A DNA stretch of 64,000 nt, from positions 55,856,036 through 55,920,035 of the forward strand of contig NC_134896.1 of NCBI RefSeq assembly GCF_041734735.1. Direction: 5' to 3'. Below are positions 1 to 11,060 of this stretch, piece after piece (position 1 is the stretch's first letter; each line of letters starts with the position of its first letter). The notes beneath the pieces are model-generated. The model made no database searches, was not told the DNA's origin, and was given only the letters and a program-made list of their open reading frames with translations. The position numbers and the translations under genes are program-made. The DNA comes from Babylonia areolata. Lineage: Eukaryota; Mollusca; Gastropoda; Neogastropoda; Buccinidae.

Positions 1-345
1 GAACAGCTCACTACAATGCAATGCAATACAGTGCTACACAATGATGTACAGTACAATATAGTGCTGTGCAATGCTGTACACTACAGTACAATACTATACA
101 ATGCTGTACACTACAGTACAATGTATTACGTACAATACAATACAATCCAGTGCAGTCCAGTACAGTACAGTATACAGTATGATACCTTGCGATGGGTCAC
201 TGAGTTGATAAGCAATGCTTACGACACAACACAGCACAACACAACACAATAACAGAACAGCACAGTACAGACAAACAACCACCACTACCACCACCACCAC
301 CACAAACACCCAACAAACAAAAACAAACAGCCGAGTCCCAACAAC
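1..345. repeat. Degenerate 'gtacagtacaat' tract and CA/CAA-rich stretch
   Basis: Imperfect 10-25 bp units such as 'gctgtacactacagtacaat' fill 1-180, followed by 'acaacaca' and 'caccac' runs. They resemble the expanded tail of the SINE remnant at 45115. No gene is seen. Confidence 0.6.
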
Positions 346-373
346 ACCACCACCACCAAAAAAAATCCCTCAC

Positions 374-591
374 AGAAAAGAAAGCCTCCATCATGGTACC
401 CCTGGACAGGCCCCAGGTGTAGTCCGAGCGTGTGAGCAGCTGCGCGAGCGACGAGAAGGGCAGGGGCTGCCGCACCAGCAGGGCGCTCGCCGTCAGCTTG
501 CCCGTGTAGGTGCCTGCCAGCACCAGCGACAGCAGCAGCCACGAGCACAGCACGACACGCCCGCTGCCGGACTTGCCTGGTGCTACCGTGC
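374..591 (-). CDS. Gene A exon: M3 and start of S2 lobe
   Basis: 218 nt, phase 1 in and phase 0 out, acceptor CCCCGACAG and donor TCT/GTGAGG. It encodes GRVVLCSWLLLSLVLAGTYT, GKLTASALLVRQPLPFSSLA and SDYTWGLSRGTMMEAFFS. The second half matches 'pI.sleDL..q....yG...gs....f' of S2. The next exon lies left of the window. An ATC/GTC trinucleotide array lies immediately upstream of the acceptor. Confidence 0.9.
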
Positions 592-3148
592 CTGTCGGGG
601 GTCGGGGCGAGGGGTAAGTGGGTGGGGGGTGGGGGTGGGAAAGAGATATCATCATCATCATCATCATTGTCGTCGTCGTTGTCGTCATCATCAGCATCGT
701 AGATGTCATCATCATCGTCATCACCATCATCATCATCATTGTCGTCGTCGTCATCATCAGCATCGTAGATGTCATCATCATCGTCATCGTCATCATCGTC
801 GTCGTCGTCATCAGGAAGAAATGGGACATCGTCATCATCAGCATCGTTGTAGTCGTCGTCATCACACTCCCGAGGCAACCGCCATGCCTGTCATGGAGAA
901 AAGCAACATCATCATCGTTGTCGTCATCATCGTCGTCGTCGTCTTCATCATTATCGCCGCCTCCGCCGTCATCATCACTGTCGTTTTTATCATTATTGTC
1001 GTTGTCGTCGTCATCATCATCGTCGTCATAATCATCGTCGTCATCATCATCATCGTCGTCGTTGTCATCATCATCATCACCATCATCGTCGTCGTCTTCA
1101 TCATTATCGCCGCCGTCATCATCATTGTCGTTATTATTGTCGTTGTCGTCGTCATCATCATCGTCGTCATCATCACCATCATCGTCGTCATCATCATCAT
1201 CATTATCATCGTTGTCATCACTGTCACCATCGTCGTCGCTGTCACCATCATCGTCAGTTGTCATCATCATCACCACAGCAAGGACAGCACCACCCGCCCG
1301 CTGCCCGACTCTCCCCGCGGGCAGCCACACTGAGGGCAAAGGGAACACCGTAACAACAGCAGCAGCAACAACACTGAGAATGCTAACTTGTGATTCCACT
1401 AATAAGAAAGCATAGTTCCTCCAGCGCTAAATTATGTACAGAGACAAACCAGACTTCTGCCATGTGTTTCACTGACGCCAGTCATTCACACACATGCATA
1501 ACTGTCAGTAATTCTGGGGAAGGAAGACAATGCATGGTTATATATATTCACGTGACCAAAAAGCTAAGAGACAGTGAAGGCCGGTAAGAGGGAGAGGGAA
1601 AGGGAGCTTTTTTTCTCTTTTTTTTTTCTGCCAGAGACTTGAAAGAGCTGACTGAAGAAATCTAATTCTGACGAAACAAAAGAGGAGTGTCCGTTACTCA
1701 CACACACAAACACAGTCCGCGGTTCTAGCCAGGCAGGCAGCCCGTTGTGGAAATGACTCCCTGTTTGTAAACCGCTTAAAGCACCGTGTCTCTGATCGAG
1801 GACAGACGCTCAGTTATTTATACAAACACATATCAACTGATTGATGGATACTATTCATATCGACAGAAATTTTCTTCACCTCTGCCCATCAAGCCGCCGA
1901 ACAAGGCCATCACCGTGTCGGCAACATCAAAGCAGTAGTTGGATGATCCCATTTTCCGGCCCTCCGCCACCACCCCGCCGTGTGGGAGCTTGCGGTCCCA
2001 GCCGTCCAGCCAGAGGAAGAGGGCTGTCGTCACCACTAGACCACCGGCCAGCGCCGCGTAGACGAGCCAGTGGAAGGGGAGGAGGAGGAAAGACCAGACG
2101 GCACGGACTGGGTCTGGGCGAGTCGCCATCAGGGTCACCTGGTTGATTAGCAATAATTCTGTTGGCTTTAATTAACTGATTGATTAATTATAATGACATT
2201 GTGAATGTATACTTGGCGCTTTACACACACAAAAACAACAACAAAAAAGCAAAAAAACAAAACAAAACAAAAACCAGGTAGACAGACAGACACACAAACT
2301 CACACCCACATGCACCCACACACACACTCTCTCTCAAACACCCACCAACCCACTCACACACACACATCCACACACCGATACACATACAACCACTTACATG
2401 CACACTCACTCACCTACCACCCACCCTCTCACCCACATCCACACCCTCCACTAACACACGCACACACACACACACACACAGACGCACGCACTCACACACA
2501 CACATGCACACACCTCATCATAGAAGAAGCCAGTGGTGTGGTCAGTCACAGTGGCGCGGTCAGCCGTGACAGACAGTCCGGCCAGGACAAAGTCCGCCTC
2601 CTGCACATACAACACGGAGTGTCCACTGTACATTGTAGAGAGGACACAAGACAAGGCAAGGAAATGCAAGACAAGGTATTGCAAGGTGAGGTGAGGCAAG
2701 GCATGGTAAGGCAAGCCAGGGCGAGGTTAAACAAGGCAGGGCAAGGCAAGGCAAGGCACGGCAGGGCAGGGCAGGGCAGGGCAGGGCAGGGCAGGGCAGG
2801 GCAGGGCAGGGCAGGGCAGGGCAAGGCAAGGCAGGGCAGGGCAAGGCAAGGCAGGGCTGGGAAGGGCAGGGCCAGTCATCCCCCCCCCCCTCCACACACA
2901 CACACACACACCTGCACTATATACCTTTCTGTGCAGCATGCCAGTCATTCCAGCCCAGGTCCCGTTGGGAAGCTGAATTCCCATAAGTCCATCAGGTGGC
3001 TCTGTGATCGTGCAGCTGGTGGAACACACATCCGACCTGCTTTCTTGTTTCACATGCTGAACATCTCATGGCAATCATAGATTTACTACCCTCTAGATCT
3101 AATCTCCAAACATAATGCAAGCTGTAACGTGCTCTCCATTTGAATCTC

Positions 3149-3202
<54 letters not shown>

Positions 3203-5801
3203 GTTGCATTTCTTGATTTAATCAACTGACATGGCCTCTTTTAATTGTTCTCCCTTACCTATGCATATATTTGTGTGGGGATGTTTGAGTGAATGTTTTT
3301 AGTGCTATTGTAAAGCGCATAGAGCTTCAAGAATATGCGCTATAGCAAGAAGTCTTAATAAATAAATAGGCAGGCAGTCTTAATAAATAAATAGAGGCAG
3401 GCAGACAGACAGACAGAGAGTTTTTCGTATACTCTGTCGTAAAATAGTAAAACAACACACTTAATTGCACACTTAAATACAGAAAAAAGAAAGAAAAAAT
3501 GATGGCGCAGTGCTGTGTTGACGCGCTCTCCCCGAGAAGAGCAGCCTGAATTTCACACAGATATTAATCTGTTGTGACAAAAAAGTAACACAACGGAATA
3601 CAATAAAAATGTAGTGTCAGTTTCTTTTGAGAAAGAAATGGAACTAGCTCCACCATGAACATTACAAAATGAAGAAAAATCATATTATTTTAGATCTGGA
3701 AACGAAACGTGTTGCAGCGAAAATTCATCTGCATTTCGTGCATGAAATATGATCATGTGTTTTTGGTCAAACGCGGGTGCGGCCTCTTTCTCTCCTTTTT
3801 AACATCGGAACATTACGAGTTCATAGTAAATTTCTTTTTTCTTTAATCCTAAATTCGGGGACCTATTCTAAAGGCAATTTTTGTTCATAGGTAAAGCGAT
3901 ATTACGAATAATAAATGCTGCGATTTATTTGTAGTGGTTTTCTTAATTCTATTTTGAGAGTTTTTATACTTAATCGTGGAATAGGCTAGATTAAGTCGTA
4001 ACACTTATAATGTTCAACCATCTTGCCGAGCTCACAAAATCGTATGCAAAGACGCGTTTGTTCAGTCTGCACCAATCAGACAGCCGCTTTTTTCCCCGAT
4101 TACACTTGTATGTAAGTTCGTGGCTAGGCCTCCGTCACCCCCACCCATACCAATACAAATGCAAACAAAAAAATGGCGGTTCTGTCAACAGGATCGAGTC
4201 GGTTCGCGTTCACGATATGCCAACTCGTAATCAGATGAGTGGATTAGCCTACACGATACAAACAATTTCTCACATGCCATATTGTAAAATGTACATAACT
4301 TTTCGTTCAAATAGATCCCAGAATTTAGATACAAAAACAGGAAGTTTAACCCTGCTATATAAATTGTGTGTGTGACAGACTCATGGGTATGCGCGCGCAG
4401 ACACACACACACTGGCACACACACACACACATAAACACGCGCGCGCGCGCGCACTGACATTACACGTCTAACATCACTGGGAATGACTAACGTTAAACAG
4501 AGAACTCACGTGAAGTTCAGGCCGGATACCAGAATGTCCAGGATGTCAATGCACAGTCCTGTGTACCACGTGGCACTCTCGTTCTGATGACGTATGACGA
4601 ATGGTTCCCACTGTCGATTCAATACAAAACTGATTTTGTATATTGATAAAGATTGTATTTTTTCAACTTTGGTTTTGCACTGTTTTTGTCTTATTATGGA
4701 TCTGTCAATAATGATCCCTCCCGCTCACAACTTGTTTTTCCCAATAAGTGACCTGTTCATTTATGAATAACAAATTCCCGGGTAAGACTGACGGACTACT
4801 TGATGGTAACAATTGGGTGGAACGAGGAAAACTCGGTGGAGGAAATTGAAGTGCCCTCTCCAAGGTCAAAAGACCAAGCCGAAACGGGGCCTTGAACCCT
4901 GGTCCCTGGTGAACACTGGATCAAAAGTCAAGTTCTGTGATTGACTGGCCAATTTTGCCACGGGGCCATACGAGTCAATACACCATTGACATCTAAAGAC
5001 CGGGCTCCACAGCAAAACCATCTTTCTTCACGAGTTCGGCAACGGAAATGAATATCGTATCACTAACTTGAAGTTTAACAGTACCGTGCTTATAGCCTGT
5101 ATTTCCTCCAGCTCCAACAATTTTGAAGTATTTGCTTGTGTTGGTCTATTCTGCGATGAATTGTGTTTACGAAGTAAGCACTAATTTCGAGAGTTTTCAA
5201 ATCTGTTCTCACCTGCACAGGTCATTGCAAATATATTTCAAAGTAAACAAATTGCCGCATTGAGAAAGAAAGAAAAGAAAAGAAAAAACAAAACAAACAC
5301 AAAAAAAAGTAAACCAACAACAACAACAACAACAACAACAAAAAAACCAGAAGAAAAGACCGAAGACAGATTAAAATATTACAGATTAAAATATCCACAT
5401 TAAACATAGAATTTCGTATTGAAAAAAAAGAAAAAGAAAAAAGAAAAGGTAAAAAATTAGAAAAAGAGAGACTGATAAAAGCACTGCACTATATTTTAAA
5501 CATCAGATGGCATAGTAATGAAGCCTTTAAAATAACAATAAATCAGCCGGTAATTCATGTTACAAGCTCGTTTGATAAACAGTTAAACAAAACAAAATGG
5601 AAACACCACCAGCAACAAACAAACTATATAATCATTTGTACTTACCACGGACGTGACCATTCTCAATGTTCGCCCAGCCAAATCCAAGCTGTCTGAAAAC
5701 TTTCCAGAGTTTCCAGTGAGGGAAGACATTGTGGAGTGCTCGCAATTCGATATACACCCTCTGGTAGAGGCATCGGCAGTTGTCAAGCTTTGATCTGACA
5801 T
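374..5801 (-). CDS. Gene A: ionotropic glutamate receptor-like channel (partial, six exons)
   Basis: Six exons (5646-5801, 4510-4610, 2925-3015, 2514-2600, 1880-2138, 374-591) join in phase to about 304 codons. In order they give the start of the ligand-binding lobe S1 (GRTLRMVTSV, then EPFV and YTGLCIDILDIL), the NGTWAGMTGML strand, the EADFVLAGLSVTADR segment, helix M1 (WLVYAALAGGLVVTTALFLW), a pore-loop region, helix M3 (LLLSLVLAGTYTGKLTA) and the start of lobe S2. In this family the Thr and Arg of 'L-x-x-T-x-x-R' hold the agonist alpha-carboxylate, and both are present (SVTADR). The usual SYTANLAAF gate motif is altered to TYTGKLTAS. The amino-terminal domain upstream was not found, and the rest of S2 and M4 lie beyond the left edge. 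The product should be a ligand-gated cation channel of the plasma membrane. The subfamily (kainate-like, delta-like or invertebrate IR) is not resolved. Confidence 0.9.
640..1280. repeat. ATC/GTC trinucleotide array
   Basis: Irregular (ATC)n and (GTC)n runs. All frames on both strands stay open (poly-Asp, poly-Ile/Val, poly-His, poly-Met/Thr), which explains the long spurious ORFs here. It lies in the gene A intron, just upstream of the acceptor at 591. Confidence 0.95.
1880..2138 (-). CDS. Gene A exon: M1 and pore loop
   Basis: 259 nt, phase 0 in and phase 1 out, acceptor TCAACCAG and donor AGAG/GTGAAG. It starts VTLMATRPDPVRAVWSFLLL, continues into helix M1 and then the cytoplasmic/pore segment NYCFDVADTVMALFGGLMGR. 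No canonical Q/R/N-site Gln is visible at the expected place, which points to a divergent receptor. Confidence 0.88.
2220..2510. repeat. CA-rich tract abutting a gene A donor
   Basis: (CA)n with A- and C-rich interruptions runs up to the GT donor at 2513, so the donor GTGTGT is the first unit of the minus-strand GT repeat. Confidence 0.9.
2514..2600 (-). CDS. Gene A exon: agonist-binding Thr/Arg segment
   Basis: 87 nt, 29 codons, phase 0 at both ends. Acceptor is ATGTGCAG and donor GAG/GTGTGTGC, the donor being the first unit of a GT-rich tract. It encodes EADFVLAGLSVTADR and then ATVTDHTTGFFYDE, matching 'eaDiavapLtiT..RekviDFt.Pf' of the family. Thr and Arg are kept, while the usual Asp-Phe-Thr is Asp-His-Thr. 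Confidence 0.92.
2640..2880. repeat. GGGCA/GGCAA pentanucleotide array
   Basis: 5-bp units, degenerate at the left (ggcaa, ggtaa) and a perfect (GGGCA)n run at about 2764-2822, then CCCCCCCCCC. It lies in a gene A intron. Confidence 0.95.
2925..3015 (-). CDS. Gene A exon: S1 lobe, NG-W-GM strand
   Basis: 91 nt. Acceptor TTCCACCAG restores the frame (phase 2 to 0), and the donor is AAAG/GTATAT. It encodes CTITEPPDGLMG and then IQLPNGTWAGMTGMLHRK, corresponding to 'G..l.nGsWnGmvGel' of the family. A second AG at ATCACAG, 14 nt inside the exon, would break the frame and was not chosen. Confidence 0.88.
3148..3200. repeat. (TA)n microsatellite
   Basis: An uninterrupted AT dinucleotide run of about 50 bp. 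Confidence 0.97.
3230..3365 (+). mobile_element. Probable LINE 3' tail, old
   Basis: 'attgtaaagcgcatagagct' and 'gaatatgcgctatagcaaga' followed by 'aataaataaata' look like the hairpin-like 3' end of CR1/L2/RTE-type elements in molluscs. No coding part remains. Confidence 0.45.
3490..3615 (+). mobile_element. SINE family B, 3' fragment
   Basis: 'cgctctccccgagaagagca' and 'tgaatttcacacagatatta' match the 3' end of the family B copies. It lies in an intron of gene A. Confidence 0.65.
4385..4455. repeat. CA/CG alternating purine-pyrimidine tract
   Basis: (CA)n followed by (CG)7, a sequence type able to form Z-DNA. Confidence 0.85.
4510..4610 (-). CDS. Gene A exon: S1 lobe
   Basis: 101 nt between acceptor AATCGACAG and donor GTGAGT. 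It encodes WEPFVIRHQNESATWY and then TGLCIDILDIL and SGLNFT, the classic 'EPFV...GfciDlldela..lnFt' block of glutamate receptors. It enters in phase 0 from the previous exon and ends in phase 2. Confidence 0.9.
5646..5801 (-). CDS. Gene A exon: entry to S1 lobe
   Basis: 52 codons, phase 0 at both ends, acceptor TTCTTACAG and donor GTAAGT. The exon opens exactly on an ATG codon (MSDQSL), but this need not be the start because no signal peptide follows. The last residues, LAGRTLRMVTSV, match the strand that begins the ligand-binding domain in ionotropic glutamate receptors. The first 35 residues are Ser/Thr-rich and contain two Cys. Confidence 0.8.
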
Positions 5802-5827
5802 CTGTAAGAAAACAAACAATGATGCTT

Positions 5828-6100
5828 CAACACCACACACACGCACACACGCGCGCGCGCACACACACACACACACGCACGCACACACACATATGCACGG
5901 TGGGGGGGGGGGGGGGGGAGATAGAGTTATACACACAAAAAATAAAACAAGAAAAAAGAAGCAGTAGATTGACGTAAAGGAGTAGGAGGAGAATATGATG
6001 AAGAAAATGAAGAAGAAGAAGATACCGATAAATATGGAAGAGCAGGAAGAGAAGAAGAAGATGGAAGAGGAGGAAGAAGAGGAGGAGAAGGAGAGGAAGA
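5828..6100. repeat. CA/CG tract, G run and GAA/GGA-rich stretch
   Basis: (CA)n with CGCGCG, a run of about 16 G near 5902-5919, then a purine-rich 'agaagaagaag' zone. It lies just upstream of the first gene A exon found. No gene is seen in 6100-8550 apart from repeats. Confidence 0.85.
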
Positions 6101-7090
6101 AAAAAAGCCAGTCAAATATCATCATCGTAGATGAACACACTATAAATGAATAAACAAACGAGAGGAAGAAACGTGTAATAATGCAGTGGGTGACTCACAA
6201 CCTCTTGGAACAAGAGCACTCGTGACAATCACCTCCCTCAACATGACAAGGCACAACAAATTGGCTTGACAGGCTCACAATTACACCATTAGTTTTTACC
6301 CCACCCCTCCCTCCCTCCCTTCCCTCTTGCTAGCGTCCCCCGAAGAGCTTCCGAGAGAGGCTTGTTATTGCATCCATCTCTGTCACTTCAGTCAGTGATC
6401 TGCGATGTTCGGCAGGGAAGCATTAACAACACCTGCCCTTCAGTCAACAAAACCCGAAACTGATCACCCCGCGCACGTGAAGCACGAATCGATACATGGC
6501 CGCCTATCAGTGCAGCTCCCTGGCTACATAATAATAAGTCACAAATGGTCGTAGCGAGCACAACCATGCATCCGTCCTCCAACACGACCTTTATGTCTTT
6601 TCGTGTTGTGTTCACTCGCCTTCATATGTCTGACAACTGACAAAAAAGTCACCAGACGAAATTTAACTCATGAAAATTGATTGAACGACACTTGCACTAT
6701 TGAACTTTTTTTTTCTTTTCTTTATTAATGTGTCAGGTAGTGACCTTGACCTTTGGCTTCTTGCCTCAATTCGGTATCATGGCAACGGGGGAACGAGTAC
6801 AACACGCGGTTTGAAAAAATACCAATAGTCATTGTTAATGTTCACCATACACATACAATTGGCTAACTGAGCCTGAGCCTGGGTAACACACCCAATCATT
6901 CTAAAATATGTGGTCTTTTGTCTTTCTTTTTTTCGTGAAGCGTCTGCAGGTGATTAGGTCAAATAGAGGGTTACTGCAGGGCGTAGGAGGTCACGGACCG
7001 CGGTCCAGCAGTGGAGAGGGTAGCCACACTGAGGGTAACGGGAGTAGGAGCATGTAAGAGGGGGATAGTAGGAAGCGGGTGAGGGGAGTA
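6100..7090. other. Non-repetitive stretch with no supported gene
   Basis: Unique-looking sequence. A 76-codon minus-strand frame at 6388-6615 (VVLATTICDLLLCSQGAALI) faintly recalls an amino-terminal-domain strand of glutamate receptors but lacks good splice sites, so no exon is called. Confidence 0.4.
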
Positions 7091-7314
7091 GGGGGGATAG
7101 GAGAGTAGAACTCGGCTAGGAAATGGGGGGGGGGGGGGGGCGTGGGGGGGAGGGGGGAGGATGGGAGAGTAGGACGACTGGCGCGGCACTGAACACTGGC
7201 ATATTTTGTCATTGGCTGTACAAATCAGAACAATAATGGTGAAAACAATGGAACACGAAATCGGACAGGGGAAAAAAACAAAACAAAACGAGAGAGAGAG
7301 AGAGGGAGAGACTC

Positions 7315-7351
<37 letters not shown>

Positions 7352-7614
7352 GAATCTGACAGAGGAGGGGAGAGAGACAGAGAAACAGAAAATGAGACAG
7401 ATAGATAGATAGAGAGAGGGGGGGGGGGGGAGAGCAGAAAGACAGAGAAAGAAAATGAGATAGACACACACACACACACAAACATAGAGGGTGGACAGAG
7501 AAAGAAAATGAGATAGAGACAGAGAGAGAGAGACTGACAAAGAGGGGGGGGGGGGGGGAGAGAGAAAAAAATAAGAGAAAATGAGAGAGAATCTGAGAGA
7601 GAGAGAGAATCTCT

Positions 7615-7654
<40 letters not shown>

Positions 7655-7705
7655 ATCTCTGAGAGAGAAAGAGAGAGAGACACACACAGAGAGAGAGAAA
7701 GCGTT
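7090..7705. repeat. G-rich and (GA)n polypurine tract
   Basis: G-runs at 7123-7160, then almost pure GA/GAGA purine sequence at 7288-7700, broken by GACA units and G-runs near 7418 and 7546. Long Ser/Leu 'proteins' on the other strand are artefacts. Confidence 0.95.
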
Positions 7706-8088
7706 CCCCGTATTTATATACACTGAGTCATGATGAGAGCGTCTAAGTCTGTGTAATACGGCCCGTGTAACAACAACTACAATACAAGGCAGTAGCGAGC
7801 CCACACAATAGCGGGCCCCAACACACGTCGCGCACTGCTGCTCAGTCAGCTCTGAAGGCGGACGGTTGTAAGAAGTGAACACATCATAACACATTCATCA
7901 TTCCACAACACATCTTTGATCAAGCAGAAAGCATTATCAGTCACAGCTGTATACATACATGTATATTTGCTTGTTTTTGGATCTTTTTGAGAGGGATTAA
8001 CGAGCCGAGGGAGGATTGACATGGGGCAGTATCGACATGGGGGAGTATCGGGCTGACCCCCTTGTCAACAAGCGTGCATGCATACATG

Positions 8089-8123
<35 letters not shown>

Positions 8124-8955
8124 ATTATAACCATCAACAACAACAAAAAAGAATATATTCATCTTTATTATAGGGTAATGAAAATTTGGTCCCTTCAAGA
8201 GTTACTCAGAAACCCCCCCCAAACAAAAATAATCAAAATACAACAACAGAAAGTCAAATTGAAGATGACATGGGCTTTTACATCAACTAAGTGGATCAAG
8301 TTAAGATTCATAAGGAATAACTGAAGACAGAGTGTGTATAAAATGAGCAAGCAAACAGTAAACAAATGAATAAATAAGACATTACTTAAGTTTTATATCC
8401 AAAAAATCTTCATAATATAAAGTTGCCAGTGAATGAATGAACTAGATAATAATTTGATAATAAATAAATAACAAAAAAAGGAGAGATAATTAGATAAACG
8501 AATGAATAAGACTGACATCATTAAAAAAAAAAAAAAAAAAATTCCATTCCTTACCTCTGTGAAATATTTCTGACAACAGTCCCGGAATCAGTGGTCCTTT
8601 TCCCTCTCATCAACACTAGTGTGTGAAGGCTTCTGTTACAATCCGTGCATGCCTTTCTCTGCTGCTGAGCTGTCGTCGTGATCACCCATAGCAGAGTTTC
8701 CATGCATACAAGGCACCGAATAAATAGTCGTGGGTATTGATCCGCAGCAGGCGGAACAATCACTTGGATGAGCACTAACATGTTTAGATAGCAGAGTATT
8801 ATCGTGATGATAATTTACAAGGGCAACAACTCTCAGCCAGCTGGACACCAGAGGATTGTGAGGACACTTACTGATAACAAGTGGTGCTCAATACACTAGC
8901 TGTATGCATCGTTGTTTGCTGGGGATTAAGCATAATTAATTTTCACCATGCTCCA
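7705..8955. other. Intergenic, no supported gene
   Basis: Contains a (TG)n at about 8090-8120 and an (A)19 near 8523. A possible minus-strand exon end (ACAGAG/GTAAGG at 8549-8554) could be a 5' UTR exon of gene A but has in-frame stops in the needed phase. Confidence 0.4.
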
Positions 8956-9202
8956 AGGAAGAAGGTTAGGTGGTAGAATGGTGAAGACACCTGTCTGCCA
9001 ATACAGTATGAGTCCCAGTCTCACCCTTTCTCCCAAGTTTGACTGGAAAATCAAACTGAGCATCCAGACATTCTAATGTGACGATAAACCCCAAAGTCCT
9101 GCGTGAGCATGCACTTCACCCACTGAAAAAGAACCCATGGCAACACAAGTGTTGTCCTTTGTCAAAATTCTGCATGAAAAATCCACTCTCATGGGTAGAC
9201 AA

Positions 9203-9210
<8 letters not shown>
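8955..9210 (+). mobile_element. SINE family B2 copy
   Basis: Head 'aggtggtagaatggtgaaga', then 'ctcccaagtttgactggaaa' and the B-type end 'aagaacccatggcaacacaa'. B2 differs from B by the 'aagtttgactggaaaatcaa' block in place of 'ccactagacc'. Confidence 0.7.
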
Positions 9211-9240
<30 letters not shown>

Positions 9241-9985
9241 TTGTGAACTCAAAGACCTGATTGCGCATTGCGTTATGCTGCTGCTCAGACATCAATGGAC
9301 AGCATGCATGGATTTGTCCGAGTGCAGAGACGCCTCCTTGAAAAACTGAAGCTGACAACAAGGATGGGTTTTAGGTTCCTCAGTGAGCTTGGCTCATCCA
9401 CTTCACAGATGCGAAAGGTCTATAACATGAAGAAACAGCCCAAAGTCCATTCTTTCAATTCTACACACTTCACAAAAACTTATGGACCACTTCGCAAAAG
9501 CAGGTATATTTTCATAAAACAATAGAAAAGAAAAACCGAAATGACAACAACAACAACAACAAAAATGCAGACAGCATATTGTCTATTACTGGCATCTCAC
9601 TGAATACACAAATGTCTATTTCAGGCACACATGTACCTTGAACAGTTTGGAAAATCGTTGGTTCATCCACGAGATTTACAATCATTTGAGTGGTTTATGA
9701 ATTATAGCTGTGGTTTCTCATTAAAAAAAAACCCAAAAAAAACCAACCAAACAAAAAAACTTACTGCTTACGAGTGGTGCTCGTTACATTGACTGCATAC
9801 ACTTTTTTGCAGGAAAGTCAGCATCGTTTAATTTTATCACACCCCCAAGAAGAAAATTGTGTAAGTTCAATCTCAAACGGTCCTTCACTTTTTCTGAACC
9901 CTGTAGAAGACTGGTTGTCCACTTTCAATTTGTTGGCTTTTTAAATTGATCTGTTTATTTATTTTCACATATTTATTGATGGACA
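9205..9985. other. Intergenic with a TA/TG microsatellite at 9207-9243
   Basis: Apart from the short (TA)n(TG)n and A-rich runs I see nothing. A second partial 'actgcttacgagtggtgctc' block near 9762 repeats one at about 8865 ('acttactgataacaagtggt'). Confidence 0.4.
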
Positions 9986-10205
9986 CAACAGCCAAACGTT
10001 TACAGCATTGGACTTTCAATCTGAGGGCCCTGGGCTCAATCTCAGTGTTGATGCCTAGTTGATTGATTAAGAGTGGAAATTGATCTCACAGGTCAACATA
10101 ATTATGTATAGACCTGTTAGTGCCTTCACCAAGTTTGGACTTAAAAGATCCTGCATTTACCAGGTTATGGACACAAAGATACGCATGCAAACCCTTGGAA
10201 AAAGG
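9985..10205 (+). mobile_element. SINE family A, old 5' part
   Basis: 'ttggactttcaatctgaggg' and 'gtcaacataattatgtatag' match the family A head and early body. Similarity fades into a TG microsatellite. Confidence 0.6.
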
Positions 10206-10321
10206 AATGTGTGTGTGTGTGCGTGCATGTTTGAAGGTGAATACTGTTATACTGATGTCGTGTATCCCAGTATCCTCAAGTCTTTTTATGCCCTTGTTCT
10301 TATGCAAGCGCATGCATGCAC

Positions 10322-10367
<46 letters not shown>

Positions 10368-10858
10368 ATTGTTGCTCATAGTAAGCCAACCATGTGCCTG
10401 GGCTTTTTCAGTGTTCATCCCTCCTTGGCCTGACAGTAAAAACGTGCACTGGAGAATCTGCCAAGATAATAATTAACAGGTACTTATCTTGGTTTCTAAA
10501 GAACCCATAGATGTACCTAACCACACAATCAATTCATCATGGAGATAAATCATGTTGCTCACAGCCTATCCGACCATGACTCAGGGCTTTAAAGTTGTCA
10601 GCTAAATACATGTAAATGGTGAATGAATCAATTTTTCAGGGAATGCTCTACAGTAAGTCAGTCTTTTAATGAGAGTGTTCGTGCAGTTAAAAAAAAATGA
10701 CCATGTTTCCTGACAGCCTTTAGTTCGAGCTGTTTTGAAGGGAATGTACTGTAAGCTTGCAACCTGTCACTGGGACTTGATCCTGCATTTTCTCCAATGA
10801 GGAATGAAGCAAAACATCACTGCAGCTATATAGAGGAACTCTAATCGGTTTACACATC
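10206..10858. other. TG microsatellites and unannotated sequence
   Basis: (TG)n at about 10206-10230 and 10327-10366 on both sides of a short unique spacer. The rest has no supported feature. Confidence 0.6.
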
Positions 10859-11060
10859 AGGGAGGAAGGTGGCAGAATGATTGAGACTCTTATCTGGCAA
10901 TACAATGTCTGAGAGGATTTGAGTTTGAATCCGGTCTTGCCTTTTCTCCCAAGTTTGACTGGAAAATCAAACTGAGCATCTAGTCATTTGGATGAGATGA
11001 TAAACAGAGGTCCCATGTGCAGCACACACTTGATGCACTAAAAAAGAACCCATAATTCGA
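10858..11060 (+). mobile_element. SINE family B2 copy, 3'-truncated
   Basis: 'ggaaggtggcagaatgattg', 'gagtttgaatccggtcttgc' (B box area) and 'tttgactggaaaatcaaact' are shared with the copy at 8955. It ends after 'actaaaaaagaacccataat'. Confidence 0.7.

Noticed and set aside
197-1399. 400-residue and 372-residue open frames on opposite strands
   Set aside because: They are translations of the ATC/GTC trinucleotide array. Only the glutamate-receptor exon at 374-591 inside them is real.
6388-6615. Possible amino-terminal-domain exon of gene A
   Set aside because: The protein (DGCMVVLATTICDLLLCSQG) only faintly resembles the domain, and no good acceptor/donor pair frames it.
8555-8635. Possible upstream exon of gene A ending at a GTAAGG donor
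   Set aside because: In the phase required by the next exon there is a stop, and the acceptor lacks a pyrimidine tract. At best it is a 5' UTR exon.
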